Positions 53,370 to 63,069 of a stretch of 64,000 nucleotides of DNA are shown in pieces; the stretch's first letter is position 1; each line of letters starts with the position of its first letter. Source of the stretch: Bacillus solimangrovi (lineage in GTDB: Bacteria > Bacillota > Bacilli > Bacillales > Bacillaceae_N); NCBI RefSeq assembly GCF_001742425.1, contig NZ_MJEH01000008.1, positions 1 through 64,000 on the forward strand, read 5' to 3'. The notes below the pieces were generated by a model. That model was not told the DNA's origin, made no database searches, and worked only from the letters and a program-made list of their open reading frames with translations. Both the position numbers and the translations under genes were made by a program.

Positions 53370-53858
53370 TCACTCGTCTTCCATCCACTCTCGCTTAACT
53401 TCGGCATAACTAGTCGGGGTTTCATACAATCGAACAAATTCTACTCTTGCTTCATTATACTGTTCTTGTCTTTTTTCTAATGAAGTTTTCATCTGCTCAT
53501 ATATCCAGACTACCATATTTTCGGCTGTAGTGTTCATTTTTGGCAGCGTCTCATTTAAATAACGATGATCTAGATAAACTTCAATATCTTCTTTCCAAAT
53601 CTGCTTAATATCCGTAAAATCAACGACAAGACCAATTTCATCTACAAATCCACTTATACCAAACACGACTTTGTACGTGTGACCGTGAAGATTTTTACAC
53701 TTTCCTTCGTATTGGTGTAAATGATGTGCCGCATCAAATGTGAATTCTTTACTGACAAGCACTCTTTTTTGATGATATTTTAGCTCATTTCGTTTAATAT
53801 CTTTATCTATTTTTTGTAAATTATCTACAATTCTAAAACCAAATAATTTATCTGTCAT
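53370..53858 (-). CDS. queD: 6-carboxytetrahydropterin synthase (queuosine pathway)
   Basis: About 162 residues from ATG 53858 (AAAGGAGAT 8 nt upstream); a longer frame starts at 53939. The tunnelling-fold zinc site is FDAAHHLHQYEGKCKNLHGHTY (two His in AAHH, two in HGH, catalytic Cys before). DIKQIWKEDIEVYLDHRYLNE and NTTAENMVVWIYEQM fit QueD/PTPS. The N-terminus is ~30 residues longer than B. subtilis QueD. No queC, queE or queF beside it, so the pathway genes must be split. Confidence 0.92.
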   Translation of the reverse strand: MTDKLFGFRIVDNLQKIDKDIKRNELKYHQKRVLVSKEFTFDAAHHLHQYEGKCKNLHGHTYKVVFGISGFVDEIGLVVDFTDIKQIWKEDIEVYLDHRYLNETLPKMNTTAENMVVWIYEQMKTSLEKRQEQYNEARVEFVRLYETPTSYAEVKREWMEDE

Positions 53859-54007
53859 ATGATTATCTCCTTTATGCAATAGCGTAAGCTTTCTAGTTGA
53901 TTCTTTAAAAACAGTATCTCTATGAATAGAAAGTAACAAGAAACCTTGTTTTCACAATAAAGATATTTCAACAAATCTACTATATTACTATAATTCATTT
54001 TTTCATT

Positions 54008-54021
54008 AATGAACGTTCATT
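54008..54021. promoter_or_regulatory. Perfect 14-bp palindrome between queD and the hydrolase gene
   Basis: AATGAACGTTCATT, a TetR-family-like operator (compare TGAATGANTANTCATTCA of FadR). It lies in the ~325-bp divergent promoter region of 53859-54182. No regulator gene is adjacent. Confidence 0.45.
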
Positions 54022-54182
54022 CTTTTACAATTTCAGCACGATTCGTTTGTAGATTAGACCAGTAGATTTGAAATTTCATTCAATTTTGATAAAGTTAGGT
54101 AATATTGTTCTTATTTTAAATTAAAAACATACGACAGTTATGGCTAAGACAGAAAGTAGAACTCAGAAGAGGAGAGTTAGAA

Positions 54183-55055
54183 TTGATTACGAATTATATA
54201 GAGCTTAAAAACTCAGTAAAAATACATGTCAGATATACAAACAAATTAGAAGAAACGATACTTTTCCTTCACTTTAGTTCTGGAAACTCACATATGTGGG
54301 ACAGTATCATTCCTAATTTTGAGAATAGATACAATGTGATTGTTCCAGAATTAAGAGGACACGGACAATCAGACTGTCCACCAACAGGTTATCATATTGA
54401 TGACATGGCAAATGATATGTATTTATTATTAGAAGAATTACAGGTTGATAATTGTCATATCGTTGGTAGCTCACTAGGTGCAGAAGTTGCTTTAAGCCTT
54501 GCAGCATCACATCCAACTTTGGTTAAATCAATTATTTGTGAAGGGGCTCTATATAACGAATTTGGGGAGTATGGATTATTTAACGGAAGCGAAGAAGAAA
54601 TAACAGAAATAAGAAATAAGCTACGATCAGAACTAATGGAATTTAAGAGACCTATTTTTAACACAAAACTCGAATTCATAGATAACATGAAAAAACAGCT
54701 ACAAGAGGAGAACATTTGGACTGAGCACTTTATAAATTTTGTAGAACATAATATGATGCAAACAGAAGATGATCATTACACAAATTGCTTTCCATTACAT
54801 GCAAGGCAGGAATATATTCAACACTATTGGGATTTCAAATTTGAGACATACTATCAGAAAATTAAATGCCCTATTCTATTTGTACTAAGTGATGAAGAGT
54901 GGAATAATCCAAAGATTAGAAAGATCGTTGACAGATTTTCTTCATTTGTAGAAAACAGTGAAATCACTCATATTCAAGGTGCAAAACACGCTTACGTTTG
55001 GATGCAGTTTCCTAAGGTAATGAGTAACCATATTTATGATTTTTTAAATACTTAA
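54183..55055 (+). CDS. Alpha/beta hydrolase
   Basis: TTG start at 54183 with GAGGAGAG upstream. 290 residues with the hydrolase fold: HFSSGNSHMWDSIIPNF (oxyanion region), VIVPELRGHGQSDCPP, nucleophile elbow HIVGSSLGAEVALSLA (Ser), Asp in VLSDEEWNNP and His in IQGAKHAYVWMQF. Substrate unknown; relatives cleave esters, haloalkanes or C-C bonds. A terminator follows, then a palindromic dyad. Confidence 0.88.
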   Translation: MITNYIELKNSVKIHVRYTNKLEETILFLHFSSGNSHMWDSIIPNFENRYNVIVPELRGHGQSDCPPTGYHIDDMANDMYLLLEELQVDNCHIVGSSLGAEVALSLAASHPTLVKSIICEGALYNEFGEYGLFNGSEEEITEIRNKLRSELMEFKRPIFNTKLEFIDNMKKQLQEENIWTEHFINFVEHNMMQTEDDHYTNCFPLHARQEYIQHYWDFKFETYYQKIKCPILFVLSDEEWNNPKIRKIVDRFSSFVENSEITHIQGAKHAYVWMQFPKVMSNHIYDFLNT

Positions 55056-55105
55056 AAACAATTATCCAATTTCCTAGTATGATTTTTCGGATCTTACCTT
55101 CATGG

Positions 55106-55138
55106 GAGTGAGGGAGTTCATTCTCCCCTACTCTTTTC
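55106..55138 (+). terminator. Terminator of the hydrolase gene
   Basis: GAGTGAGGGAG and CTCCCCTACTC form a stem with two mismatches, followed by TTTTCTT. About 50 nt after the stop. Confidence 0.7.
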
Positions 55139-55198
55139 TTACATATAATGAGATGAAGTAAAAAATCTATCGATATAATAGTTATTTCTTCTCCTACT

Positions 55199-55219
55199 AA
55201 TTGGTTAGTTGAACCAATT
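55199..55219. promoter_or_regulatory. 8-bp dyad AATTGGTT-N5-AACCAATT
   Basis: A perfect inverted repeat in the gap between convergent genes (core GGTTAGTTGAACC). It shares the GGTTAGTTGAA string with the palindromic intergenic repeats, so it may be a degenerate part of one. Confidence 0.35.
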
Positions 55220-55334
55220 AATTACTGACTCTTAATAACTCAAAATTTGACCATGCACCTCACATATTTAAACTTCATTGACTTTCCTATAATTCAAATT
55301 GGAGACTTAGTATCAATTGACACATGGTATACAA

Positions 55335-56324
55335 CTAACTTGTTAACAAAACCTTCCCCCTATTACCTTGGAAAAATTCAGTCCTACGAAGAGCTTCATG
55401 AACCTCAGTTAGTTCATAGTGAGAATCTGGGTTCATCAACTTTAACCTGTTCTCATGAATTAGTGTTATCAGACGTTCAAATGTCTGTTGCCAAGTTTGA
55501 ACAGACACTTGCTTATTCCAATGGCGTAGATGAAACAACTTTACATTTACTTTTGCTTCTTCTGAAATCACAGCCCAATTAATAGGTATTCCTGACAATA
55601 GCCCAATCGTTAATAAAGTGCCTTTAGGTTTAACACAAAATGCTAATTCGGTTCCATCTTTCCCACCAACTGAGTCAATAGCAGCATTTGCACCATGCCC
55701 ATTCGTTAATTCCATAACAGCATTATTTAAGGATGTTTCTGATGTGTTGATTACATTTGAAGCACCAAGTTCAAGTAACTTCTTCGTATATGTATTATTT
55801 CTAGTAACAGCAATTAAACGAAAACCTAGAATCTTAGATAACTGAGCAAAGATACGGCCAAGCGAAGAGCCGCAAGCATTTACAAGTAATACATCATCAG
55901 CTCTTAATGCCAATACTTCTACACAAGAAAGCCAAGCAGTAATTGGATTAATATATAATTGTGCAGCTATCTCATCTTCAATTGAATCTGGAATAGAAAC
56001 CGCCCATTGAGCAGGTGTTTTAACAAATTCTTGCCAAGTACCTTCCCCTCTTAATGGTAGAACACGACTCCCAATAAGTTGTCGAGAAACAGAGGGGCCA
56101 ACATCCTCTACAATACCAACACCCTCATAACCAGGAATAGATGGCAACGGAATTCGGTGAGAATATGCCCCTTGAATAGGCAGTAGATCAGATGGATTGA
56201 TAGGGCGATTTGTCATACGAACTAGAATCTCTCCATCCAATGGGGATTGAATATCTTTATATTCAACTCTTAAAACATCTATAGGGCTTCCAAACTCATA
56301 AAATTTAATACATTTGGCATCCAA
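55335..56324 (-). CDS. Medium-chain dehydrogenase/reductase (zinc-independent quinone-oxidoreductase-like)
   Basis: TTG start at 56324 (GGAG 8 nt upstream). 329 residues: GroES-like domain with PINPSDLLPIQGAY and IPGYEGVGIVEDVGP, then the Rossmann domain LLVNACGSSLGRIFAQLSKI, with VNACGSSLG as its nucleotide-binding loop. FGSPIDVLRVEY at the start matches MDR enzymes such as QOR/Tdh relatives, and the zinc-binding Cys of alcohol dehydrogenases is absent. Reduces an enoyl/quinone-type substrate with NADPH by family; exact one unknown. Confidence 0.88.
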   Translation of the reverse strand: MDAKCIKFYEFGSPIDVLRVEYKDIQSPLDGEILVRMTNRPINPSDLLPIQGAYSHRIPLPSIPGYEGVGIVEDVGPSVSRQLIGSRVLPLRGEGTWQEFVKTPAQWAVSIPDSIEDEIAAQLYINPITAWLSCVEVLALRADDVLLVNACGSSLGRIFAQLSKILGFRLIAVTRNNTYTKKLLELGASNVINTSETSLNNAVMELTNGHGANAAIDSVGGKDGTELAFCVKPKGTLLTIGLLSGIPINWAVISEEAKVNVKLFHLRHWNKQVSVQTWQQTFERLITLIHENRLKLMNPDSHYELTEVHEALRRTEFFQGNRGKVLLTS

Positions 56325-56610
56325 AATTCCGGCTCCTTTATTTTAAAATTCTGACAATTTAATAGTAAAGATTTCTTATACGTCGGGTGAATAACTATCT
56401 ATTTCGCTTATATTATTATATTTCCTTCTTCTTTCACAACCTGACCATAATATGATAATAATTTTTACCCTAGAAATTTTTCAGCTAAAACGTCTATAAT
56501 GGAATTTTATTTATAGTAAAATTATAGATATGTATTTTAAAATCAAGGTTTATATAAGAATATATTCTTAAAAATGAGTACAAGTGTTGAATTGCAAGGA
56601 GTGAAATGTT

Positions 56611-57105
56611 ATGAAAATACACATTATTGGTGGATCAGGAAGTGGAAAATCCACTGTTGCGAAGCAGTTAAGTGAAAAATATAGTATACCTCATTATGAT
56701 TTGGATGCTATATTTTGGGACAAAAATGCTGAACAGTACAAGATAAAAGCACCAGTATTTATAAGGGATAACAAACTGAAAGAGATTGTTGGACAACCAT
56801 CGTGGATAATTGAAGGTGTATATTTCACTTGGTTAGATCCTAGTTTTGCATTGGCTGACAAAATATTTGTCCTTCATACACCACTATCAGTTCAGGAGGA
56901 AAGAATTTGGAGTAGGTACTATCAAAGAAAAACAGGCTTATTATCCTCAACAAAAAAAGAAACCATCAACAGTGTAAACGAATTAATAGATTGGAACAAA
57001 AAGTATATCGAAAATTACTTACCTAATTTTATTAACAATACTAAGTATAAAGATAAAATAATTCAGCTTGAAAACAATTTTGCCATTTTCGAATATATAA
57101 GCTAA
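56611..57105 (+). CDS. Small P-loop kinase-like protein (adenylate-kinase/FlaR-like)
   Basis: 164 residues with Walker A GGSGSGKSTVAKQL at the start, HYDLDAIFWDK and WIIEGVYFTWLDPSFALADKI, typical of the FlaR-like/adenylate-kinase-related family of unknown substrate. AAGGAGTG lies 8 nt before the ATG. Monocistronic, convergent with copZ. Confidence 0.85.
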   Translation: MKIHIIGGSGSGKSTVAKQLSEKYSIPHYDLDAIFWDKNAEQYKIKAPVFIRDNKLKEIVGQPSWIIEGVYFTWLDPSFALADKIFVLHTPLSVQEERIWSRYYQRKTGLLSSTKKETINSVNELIDWNKKYIENYLPNFINNTKYKDKIIQLENNFAIFEYIS

Positions 57106-57180
57106 TTTAGCAAACTACTAGGTACGATTATTCATACTTAATTCAGCATGATATCTAGTTCTTATCTATCACACTCTACA

Positions 57181-57221
57181 AAAAAAAATAAGCCTGTTCT
57201 GTAAAATATTCAAAACAGGCT
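57181..57221 (-). terminator. Terminator of the copper operon
   Basis: AGCCTGTT / AACAGGCT with a ~15-nt loop and a leftward run of A/T ending in eight U. About 60 nt after the copZ stop. Confidence 0.85.
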
Positions 57222-57278
57222 CTTACTCATGTAAGCAATATCGTTCACACAAGTTGTGTTGTAAAATGATAGATTCTA

Positions 57279-57491
57279 TTATGCTACATCGTACCCTTGG
57301 TCTTCTACCGCTTCTTTTAATTCGTCTACTTTTACTTGATTTTCATTGTATTCAACGTCAACTTTACCATCTTTTAATGATACATTTACGTTACTAACAC
57401 CCTCTAGCTCTGATAACGCTCCTTTTACTGATTTCTCACAGTGACCGCACGTCATTCCTGATACTTGTAATGTTGTAATTGACATATTCAT
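57279..57491 (-). CDS. copZ: Copper chaperone CopZ
   Basis: 70 residues of the ferredoxin-like HMA fold: VSGMTCGHCEKSVKGALSEL gives MxCxxC with Cys ligands, as in CopZ. It delivers Cu(I) to CopA. It follows copA on the same strand after ~50 bp. AGGAGTGAA upstream of the ATG. Confidence 0.94.
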   Translation of the reverse strand: MNMSITTLQVSGMTCGHCEKSVKGALSELEGVSNVNVSLKDGKVDVEYNENQVKVDELKEAVEDQGYDVA

Positions 57492-57543
57492 TCACTCCTA
57501 TTTTTTATTAGTTGATGTTCAAAAAGTCTCATTTTGAACACCC

Positions 57544-59967
57544 TTATATTTTTGCTCTCTTCAATCGAAGTGAGTTTGTAACGACAGATACTGAACTAAA
57601 TGCCATTGCCGCTCCCGCAACCCATGGTGCTAATAATCCTACAGCCGCAATTGGAATACCTGCACTGTTATAAGCTAATGCCCAAAATAGATTTTGACGA
57701 ATGTTTCTCATCGTTTTTCTACTTAAGTCAATCGCTTTTGGAATGAGTGTAAGTTCACCACCCATTAGTGTAATATCAGCTGCTTCGATCGCAACATCTG
57801 TTCCAGTACCGATTGCAATTCCGACATCTGCTGTTGCTAATGCTGGTGCGTCATTAATTCCGTCTCCAACCATTGCAACTTTTTTGCCATTGTTTTGGAG
57901 TTCTTTCACATGACTTGCTTTTTGTTCAGGAAGAACTTCTGCAAATACATGTTGAATACCTACTTGCTGTGCAATAGCTTGCGCCGTTCTTTCGTTATCA
58001 CCAGTCATCATGTAAACCTCAATGCCTTGTGATTGTAGTTCATGAATCGCTTCTTTAGCTGTTTCTTTCACTGTGTCAGCTACTGCAATAATACCAACTA
58101 AACGTTTATCAATTGCGATCATCATGGCTGTTTTTCCTTCTTTTTCAAATGTTTCTAGTTTTGATTCGAAAGAATGAAAATCAACTTCGTATTTTGTCAT
58201 GAGTTTTCTCGTTCCAGCTAATACGTGATTGCCTTTTATACGAGCTTCTATACCGTGACCAGGTATTGCTTCAAAGTGTTCAACAGCATATTCTTCAGCA
58301 CGCTTTTCTTTTGCATATTCTACGATTGCTTCTGCTAATGGATGCTCTGATGATTTTTCTGCTGTATATAAATAAGACAATACATCATCATCTTCTGCTT
58401 CATAATCTGTAACAACAGGTTTACCTTTTGTAATTGTTCCTGTTTTATCTAACACAATTGCGTCAATCTTATGAGCAATTTCTAGATGCTCTCCACCTTT
58501 GAAAAGGATACCGTTTTCAGCACCTTTTCCTGTACCAACCATAATCGAAGTTGGGGTTGCTAACCCTAAGGCACACGGACAAGCGATAACGAGTACAGCA
58601 ATTGCAACTTCAATTGCTTGTGGCAAGTCACCAGGAGCAACAAACATATACCAAATAAGAAATGTTACTGCAGCAATCCCAACAACAATTGGTACAAAAA
58701 CACCTGAAATAATATCAGCCATTCTTTGGATTGGAGCCTTAGACCCTTGAGCTTCTTCTACAACACGTATGATCCCTGCTAATGCTGTATCTTTCCCTAC
58801 CTTTGTTGCTTTCATTTCCAATGTTCCATTTTTATTAATCGTTGAACCTATAACATTATCACCGACTAACTTATCAACTGGAATCGATTCACCAGTAATC
58901 ATTGATTCATCAATCGTTGAACGTCCTGAGATAACTTCACCATCTACTGGAATTTTCTCACCTGGCTTAACGACGATTACATCATTCACAACAACTTCTT
59001 CAATTGCAATCTTCATTAATTGTCCATCTCTTATAACCGTTGCTTCTTTTGCTTGTAAGTTCAACAATTTCGAGATGGCTTCAGTCGTTCTTCCTTTTGC
59101 CAGTGCCTCAAATAGCTTCCCTACTAAGATAAGTGTGATTAATACTGCACTCGTCTCAAAGTACAAATGAGGCATATATTGTGGATTTCCAATTGTTTTG
59201 AATGCTTCAACTACACTATAGAAATAAGCTGCTGATGTTCCAAGCGCAACGAGTACATCCATATTTGCACTTTTATTCTTTAATGATTTATATGCACCTA
59301 CGTAAAATTGCCCACCGATGTAAAATTGAACTGGGGTAGCAAGTATTAATTGAAACCAAGGGTTCATAATAAATGCTGGCATTGGTATTCCTAAATCCCA
59401 AGGTGCATGACCAACCATTGAATATAGCAGTGGTAGAGATAGTAAAATCGAAATAAATAGTTTCGTTTTTCGTTCCTTAATCTCTTCTTCTTTATGTGAT
59501 GCCTTCTCTTCTCTCGTTTCTTTCAGCTTAGCATCGTAACCGAGCTTTTGAATTTTTGCGATAACGTCATCAACTGTCACAATACCTGGTTGTAATGTTA
59601 AAGACGCAGATTCAGTCGTTAAGTTGACAGGCGCAGATTCAATTCCAGACATTTTACTTACGACTTTCTCAATTCGTGTTGAACATGCGGCACATGTCAT
59701 ACCGTATATATCGAGTTCTACTTTATCCGTTACTACACCATAGCCAAGCTTGTTAATTTTAGAAAAAACTTCTTCTGGTTTGACTGCTTCAGCATTATAT
59801 TTTACTGTTGCTGATTCCATCGCTAAATTGACATTTGCATCTACACCGTCCATTTTGTTTAACACTTTTTCAATACGAGTTGAACATGATGCACAAGTCA
59901 TTCCTGTTATGCCAAATTTCATTTGTTCATCTGTAGGAGGGTCTAGTACTTGATTTTGATCACTCAT
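57544..59967 (-). CDS. copA: Copper-exporting P1B-type ATPase CopA
   Basis: About 807 residues from ATG 59967, chosen because GGAG precedes it by 9 nt; the ATG at 59976 abuts that site. Two N-terminal HMA domains ([30 protein letters not shown]), eight helices, the transmembrane CPC motif [10 protein letters not shown], phosphorylation site [13 protein letters not shown] motif [13 protein letters not shown] and hinge [11 protein letters not shown]. Exports Cu(I) from the cytoplasm. Second gene of csoR-copA-copZ. Confidence 0.96.
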   Translation of the reverse strand: MSDQNQVLDPPTDEQMKFGITGMTCASCSTRIEKVLNKMDGVDANVNLAMESATVKYNAEAVKPEEVFSKINKLGYGVVTDKVELDIYGMTCAACSTRIEKVVSKMSGIESAPVNLTTESASLTLQPGIVTVDDVIAKIQKLGYDAKLKETREEKASHKEEEIKERKTKLFISILLSLPLLYSMVGHAPWDLGIPMPAFIMNPWFQLILATPVQFYIGGQFYVGAYKSLKNKSANMDVLVALGTSAAYFYSVVEAFKTIGNPQYMPHLYFETSAVLITLILVGKLFEALAKGRTTEAISKLLNLQAKEATVIRDGQLMKIAIEEVVVNDVIVVKPGEKIPVDGEVISGRSTIDESMITGESIPVDKLVGDNVIGSTINKNGTLEMKATKVGKDTALAGIIRVVEEAQGSKAPIQRMADIISGVFVPIVVGIAAVTFLIWYMFVAPGDLPQAIEVAIAVLVIACPCALGLATPTSIMVGTGKGAENGILFKGGEHLEIAHKIDAIVLDKTGTITKGKPVVTDYEAEDDDVLSYLYTAEKSSEHPLAEAIVEYAKEKRAEEYAVEHFEAIPGHGIEARIKGNHVLAGTRKLMTKYEVDFHSFESKLETFEKEGKTAMMIAIDKRLVGIIAVADTVKETAKEAIHELQSQGIEVYMMTGDNERTAQAIAQQVGIQHVFAEVLPEQKASHVKELQNNGKKVAMVGDGINDAPALATADVGIAIGTGTDVAIEAADITLMGGELTLIPKAIDLSRKTMRNIRQNLFWALAYNSAGIPIAAVGLLAPWVAGAAMAFSSVSVVTNSLRLKRAKI

Positions 59968-59984
59968 ATGAATCATCTCCGTTT

Positions 59985-60305
59985 TTAAGATTTAGAGAAC
60001 TGTTTCACAACCTTCATTAACTCCTCAAGTGCTTCATCACCTGAACCTTCTTTAATAGCATCTGATACACAATGGCTTGCATGCCGTTCTAACAATTGAA
60101 AACCAACATTTTTTAACGCTGAATTAATTGCAGAAACTTGAATGAGAACATCTACACAATAACGGTCATCTTCTATCATCTTTTGAATGCCACGAACTTG
60201 ACCTTCAACTCTCCTAAGCCGCTTAATGAGCTGATCTTTTTCTTTATCACTACGCGGTGTAGCAAGCATCTTTCCTTCTTCGTTAACATGACAATCTTTT
60301 TCCAT
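59985..60305 (-). CDS. csoR: Copper-sensing repressor CsoR
   Basis: 106 residues, all helical. Cu(I) ligands of the family are Cys50 (RYCVDVLIQ), His75 and Cys79 (RHASHCV), the C-H-C arrangement. [19 protein letters not shown] is the conserved DNA-contacting helix region. De-represses copA-copZ when copper rises. Its N-terminus also has an extra Cys-His (CHVNEEG). Confidence 0.95.
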   Translation of the reverse strand: MEKDCHVNEEGKMLATPRSDKEKDQLIKRLRRVEGQVRGIQKMIEDDRYCVDVLIQVSAINSALKNVGFQLLERHASHCVSDAIKEGSGDEALEELMKVVKQFSKS

Positions 60306-60326
60306 TTGTCATCACCTCTTATACAT

Positions 60327-60355
60327 ATAGTATACCCTAGTATGGTATGTGTCAA
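60327..60355 (-). promoter_or_regulatory. csoR promoter with embedded CsoR operator
   Basis: TTGACA (-35, 60355-60350), 17-nt spacer, TACTAT (-10, 60332-60327), about 25 nt upstream of the csoR start. The spacer carries ATACCATACTAGGGTAT (60348-60332), the pseudo-palindromic ATACC-N7-GGTAT operator typical of CsoR, so bound repressor would block RNA polymerase. Confidence 0.85.
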
Positions 60356-60559
60356 CTACGAATTTACTTTTTCTTGAACAAATATCAAAACACACAGTTT
60401 ATAAATAACGTTAGCTTTTGCAATCATAGCTTTCATAATACACTTCTATGTAGATTATCTACACCTTTCAAATGCTCTCTTGTCTATTTTTCAAACATTA
60501 CTGTTCAAAAATTAATATTCATTTTTATTATATACCCCCCTATCGTTTCTTATCAAACT

Positions 60560-60587
60560 AAAAAACACCCTTCTACATGAAAGGTGC
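60560..60587 (-). terminator. Terminator of the MBL-fold gene
   Basis: CACCTTTC / GAAGGGTG stem (one G-U or mismatch) with a short loop and leftward TTTTTTA. About 30 nt after the stop. Confidence 0.78.
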
Positions 60588-60616
60588 TACTTGTTTAAAG
60601 ATCATTATATTTTGAG

Positions 60617-61441
60617 TTACGTTTCAAATAAATCACCATTTAACGCTGCAATATATCGGTGTGCAGATTTTTGTACAGCAAGATTTGCATTTTCTTTAAC
60701 AACTGATTGAAACGCATTATATATTCTGTCAAACGTTATCCCTTGAACCTTTTCAGCTATTTTTTCTACTTTTGAAGCTGGAAGTGGAATTAAGTTAGGG
60801 TAGCTGTACATGAAACTAACCCATTGACGGTCTGCAACAACTTGAATAATATCACCCGTTAATAATATCCCCTTTCCATCATTTCCATCTAACCAATGTA
60901 AAACTGTTCCACCTTTAAAATGTCCCCCTAATCTATACAATGAAAGACCATCAGCTAATGACAATGATTCTCCTGCCCAGAACTCAATTCTTTCACTAGA
61001 TCGATTCACCCATTCTTTGTCGTCCTCATGTATATAAATTGGTACGTTGAATATCTCAGCCCATTCTACTTGAGTCGAGTAATAATGTGGATGAGAAATA
61101 GCTATTCCGCTCAGCCCACCTAACTTTTCTACTTCATGAATTGTATGTTCATCTATATACGATACACAATCCCACATTAAATTAAATCCATTATTTTGAA
61201 CGATATAAGCCGTTTGACCAATTGCAAACTTAGGCTTAGTTGTAATACTGCTTAAACCTTTTTCCTCATATTTAATTTCATTTTCATATTCCTCTAAATC
61301 ACGCATTGCTTGTAATGTCGTCCACATTTGACCTAATGGATCAACATATTGTCTTTCTTCCGTACAAATTCTACATGTAAGAGGTGTCTGTTCCATTTTC
61401 TCATACTGAGTACCACACGTCATACAAATATAATGATTCAA
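60617..61441 (-). CDS. MBL-fold hydrolase with N-terminal zinc ribbon
   Basis: TTG start at 61441 with AAAGGGGAAA upstream. 274 residues. Residues 1-30 hold CxxC...CxxC (YICMTCGTQYEK, LTCRICTEE), a rubredoxin-like zinc ribbon. The rest is a metallo-beta-lactamase fold with SHPHYYSTQVEWAEI (HxHxxS/D-like), LGGHFKGGTVLHWL and LLTGDIIQVV; the second metal-binding His of the usual HxHxDH is changed. It may be a degenerate or single-metal member. Substrate unknown. Confidence 0.82.
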   Translation of the reverse strand: MNHYICMTCGTQYEKMEQTPLTCRICTEERQYVDPLGQMWTTLQAMRDLEEYENEIKYEEKGLSSITTKPKFAIGQTAYIVQNNGFNLMWDCVSYIDEHTIHEVEKLGGLSGIAISHPHYYSTQVEWAEIFNVPIYIHEDDKEWVNRSSERIEFWAGESLSLADGLSLYRLGGHFKGGTVLHWLDGNDGKGILLTGDIIQVVADRQWVSFMYSYPNLIPLPASKVEKIAEKVQGITFDRIYNAFQSVVKENANLAVQKSAHRYIAALNGDLFET

Positions 61442-61555
61442 ATGGATTTCCCCTTTCCATTTTCATTTATATTTTTTAATTGTACTCTCTTCTGAAATAA
61501 GACCCTTTTTACGTTGAGAAAGAAACAATGAGTTGTTCATTATACTTTATGCATG

Positions 61556-62035
61556 TTACATTACGCGAAATAATAAATAAACTGTATATGGAGTTACAAG
61601 AAAAATTACGGTATAGAGCCCGGGGGTATATGTTTTTAGTAACCATGTTTGCAAGACATGCGCTACATTGTGAATGAGAACAAAGAATAAAAAGAAGATG
61701 TATACAACGGAAATTGAAGTTCTATCTAAGTTTTGAATGTTGATAAAAGTAATGAGAGACATAATAACGAATATGATAATATCTCTCTTTGCGAAAGTGT
61801 AAGAATTAATATTCCAAAATCCCCATATCTTTCAATTGATCCAGCTATCTCGTTCTTTCAATCTACTTTCGGTTCTTTTTGACCAATTTTCAACGGTGAT
61901 TAATTCTTCAAAATCATGGAGCATGAAGAAAACAGCAAACAACCATATCGCATTATATAACTCTAGTTGAACATATACTCCTCCCTTCAATAAATGGGGA
62001 AAAATTAAACTCCTCATATTGGTCTTTATTTCCAA
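61556..62035 (-). pseudogene. HXXEE-domain membrane protein gene interrupted by an in-frame stop
   Basis: Two same-frame pieces. 62035-61832 ends in RLKERDSWIN then TGA; 61762-61556 continues in the same frame (24 codons between) as MSLITFINIQNLDRTS... The first piece has AIWLFAVFFMLHDFEELI, the HxxEE motif that names the family. The second has HNVAHVLQTWLLKTYTPGLYT, the second conserved His motif. CGA to TGA would explain the stop. A GGGAGGAG site before ELYNAIW is followed by an ATG that is out of frame by one base, so a second small indel is possible. Probably a decaying gene. Confidence 0.75.
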
Positions 62036-62067
62036 TCAAACGTCACCATTCATTTCCTTCACAATAC

Positions 62068-62307
62068 TTATCCCTGTTCTTTCTGTAATTCTTTCATTTT
62101 CTCATATTCGCGCCAATCGATTTCCTTTACTTTTCTAAATTCCCGCCCACAGTTCTTGCATATATAGTTTCCAGGAATGATAAATGGAAGCCAACATACG
62201 AAGATTCCATACGGGATTAAAATTAATACGATTGCTATCGGGATTTTAAATCCAAGAAAATTATTTTTTTCAACCATATCTGAGTCACAATGAGTGCATA
62301 GCTTCAT
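62068..62307 (-). CDS. Small membrane protein with split zinc ribbon
   Basis: 79 residues: CTHCDSDMV at the start, a two-segment hydrophobic stretch (IPIAIVLILIPYGIFVCWLPF), then YICKNCGREFRKVKEIDW. The two CxxC pairs probably bind one zinc, with a membrane hairpin between. Unknown function; ribosome site is weak (GGTTATC). Confidence 0.65.
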   Translation of the reverse strand: MKLCTHCDSDMVEKNNFLGFKIPIAIVLILIPYGIFVCWLPFIIPGNYICKNCGREFRKVKEIDWREYEKMKELQKEQG

Positions 62308-62380
62308 ATGATAACCTCCTCATACTATATTGGTACGCCACTTTGTACACCTTCATGCCTAAAACCATTGAATAGTAAAT

Positions 62381-63007
62381 TTATGATTTCTCACCCGCTG
62401 TTCCCTTATGTGAAATATCACCTTCTAGCAAGATTTCATAATCCGCTTCAGTCATATTAACTACGGTTAGACTCGTATCATGAATAAATGGTGGAGACCA
62501 TAAATCTTCAATTAATGCGTTTTTAAAAATTGAAATTAAACACTTTATTAAAACCCCATGAGTGACAATTAATACATTTCCATTTTTCTGTTCCTCTTTA
62601 ATACGTCCAAGAATTTGCAACGCTCTGTTCCATGCATCCTCAAATGTTTCGCCACCTACAGGCGTATACTCATGTGGTAAATTCCAGAAAGCATGAAATT
62701 GTTCAGGGTATAAACCTTCAACATCTATCAATGTTTCACCTTCCCATTCACCCATATTGATTTCCTTTAAATTGTTATCATAGATAATAGGTATCTCTCT
62801 ATCTTCCAGAATTACCTGAGCAGTCTGCTTCGTTCTTCCACTAGGACTCGCATATACCGCTACAAACTCTAACTCCTGTAGCCTTTCTCCTAAAGATTGT
62901 GCGTTTTTAATTCCATTTGCAGTTAAGTTAGAATTCAAAGAACCTTGCAACCTACCTTCACTATTCCATTCTGTTTCGCCATGCCTTGTTATGTATAGTG
63001 TTATCAT
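62381..63007 (-). CDS. Histidine phosphatase (phosphoglycerate-mutase-like)
   Basis: 208 residues with the RHG catalytic motif TRHGETEWNSEGRLQG, a second Arg in YASPSGRTKQTAQV, Glu in EINMGEWEG and the second His in VLIVTHGVLIKCLI. Acts on small phosphate esters or phosphoproteins by family; specific substrate unknown. AAATGGAGGATTTCGA lies before the ATG. Confidence 0.9.
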   Translation of the reverse strand: MITLYITRHGETEWNSEGRLQGSLNSNLTANGIKNAQSLGERLQELEFVAVYASPSGRTKQTAQVILEDREIPIIYDNNLKEINMGEWEGETLIDVEGLYPEQFHAFWNLPHEYTPVGGETFEDAWNRALQILGRIKEEQKNGNVLIVTHGVLIKCLISIFKNALIEDLWSPPFIHDTSLTVVNMTEADYEILLEGDISHKGTAGEKS

Positions 63008-63069
63008 TCGAAATCCTCCATTTTCCTATTCATTTGATGAATGCCATGTATTATCAACTTTTTTGTTAT

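Noticed and set aside
55247..55582. Rightward 111-codon ORF
   Set aside because: Antisense to the medium-chain dehydrogenase gene, no ribosome site.
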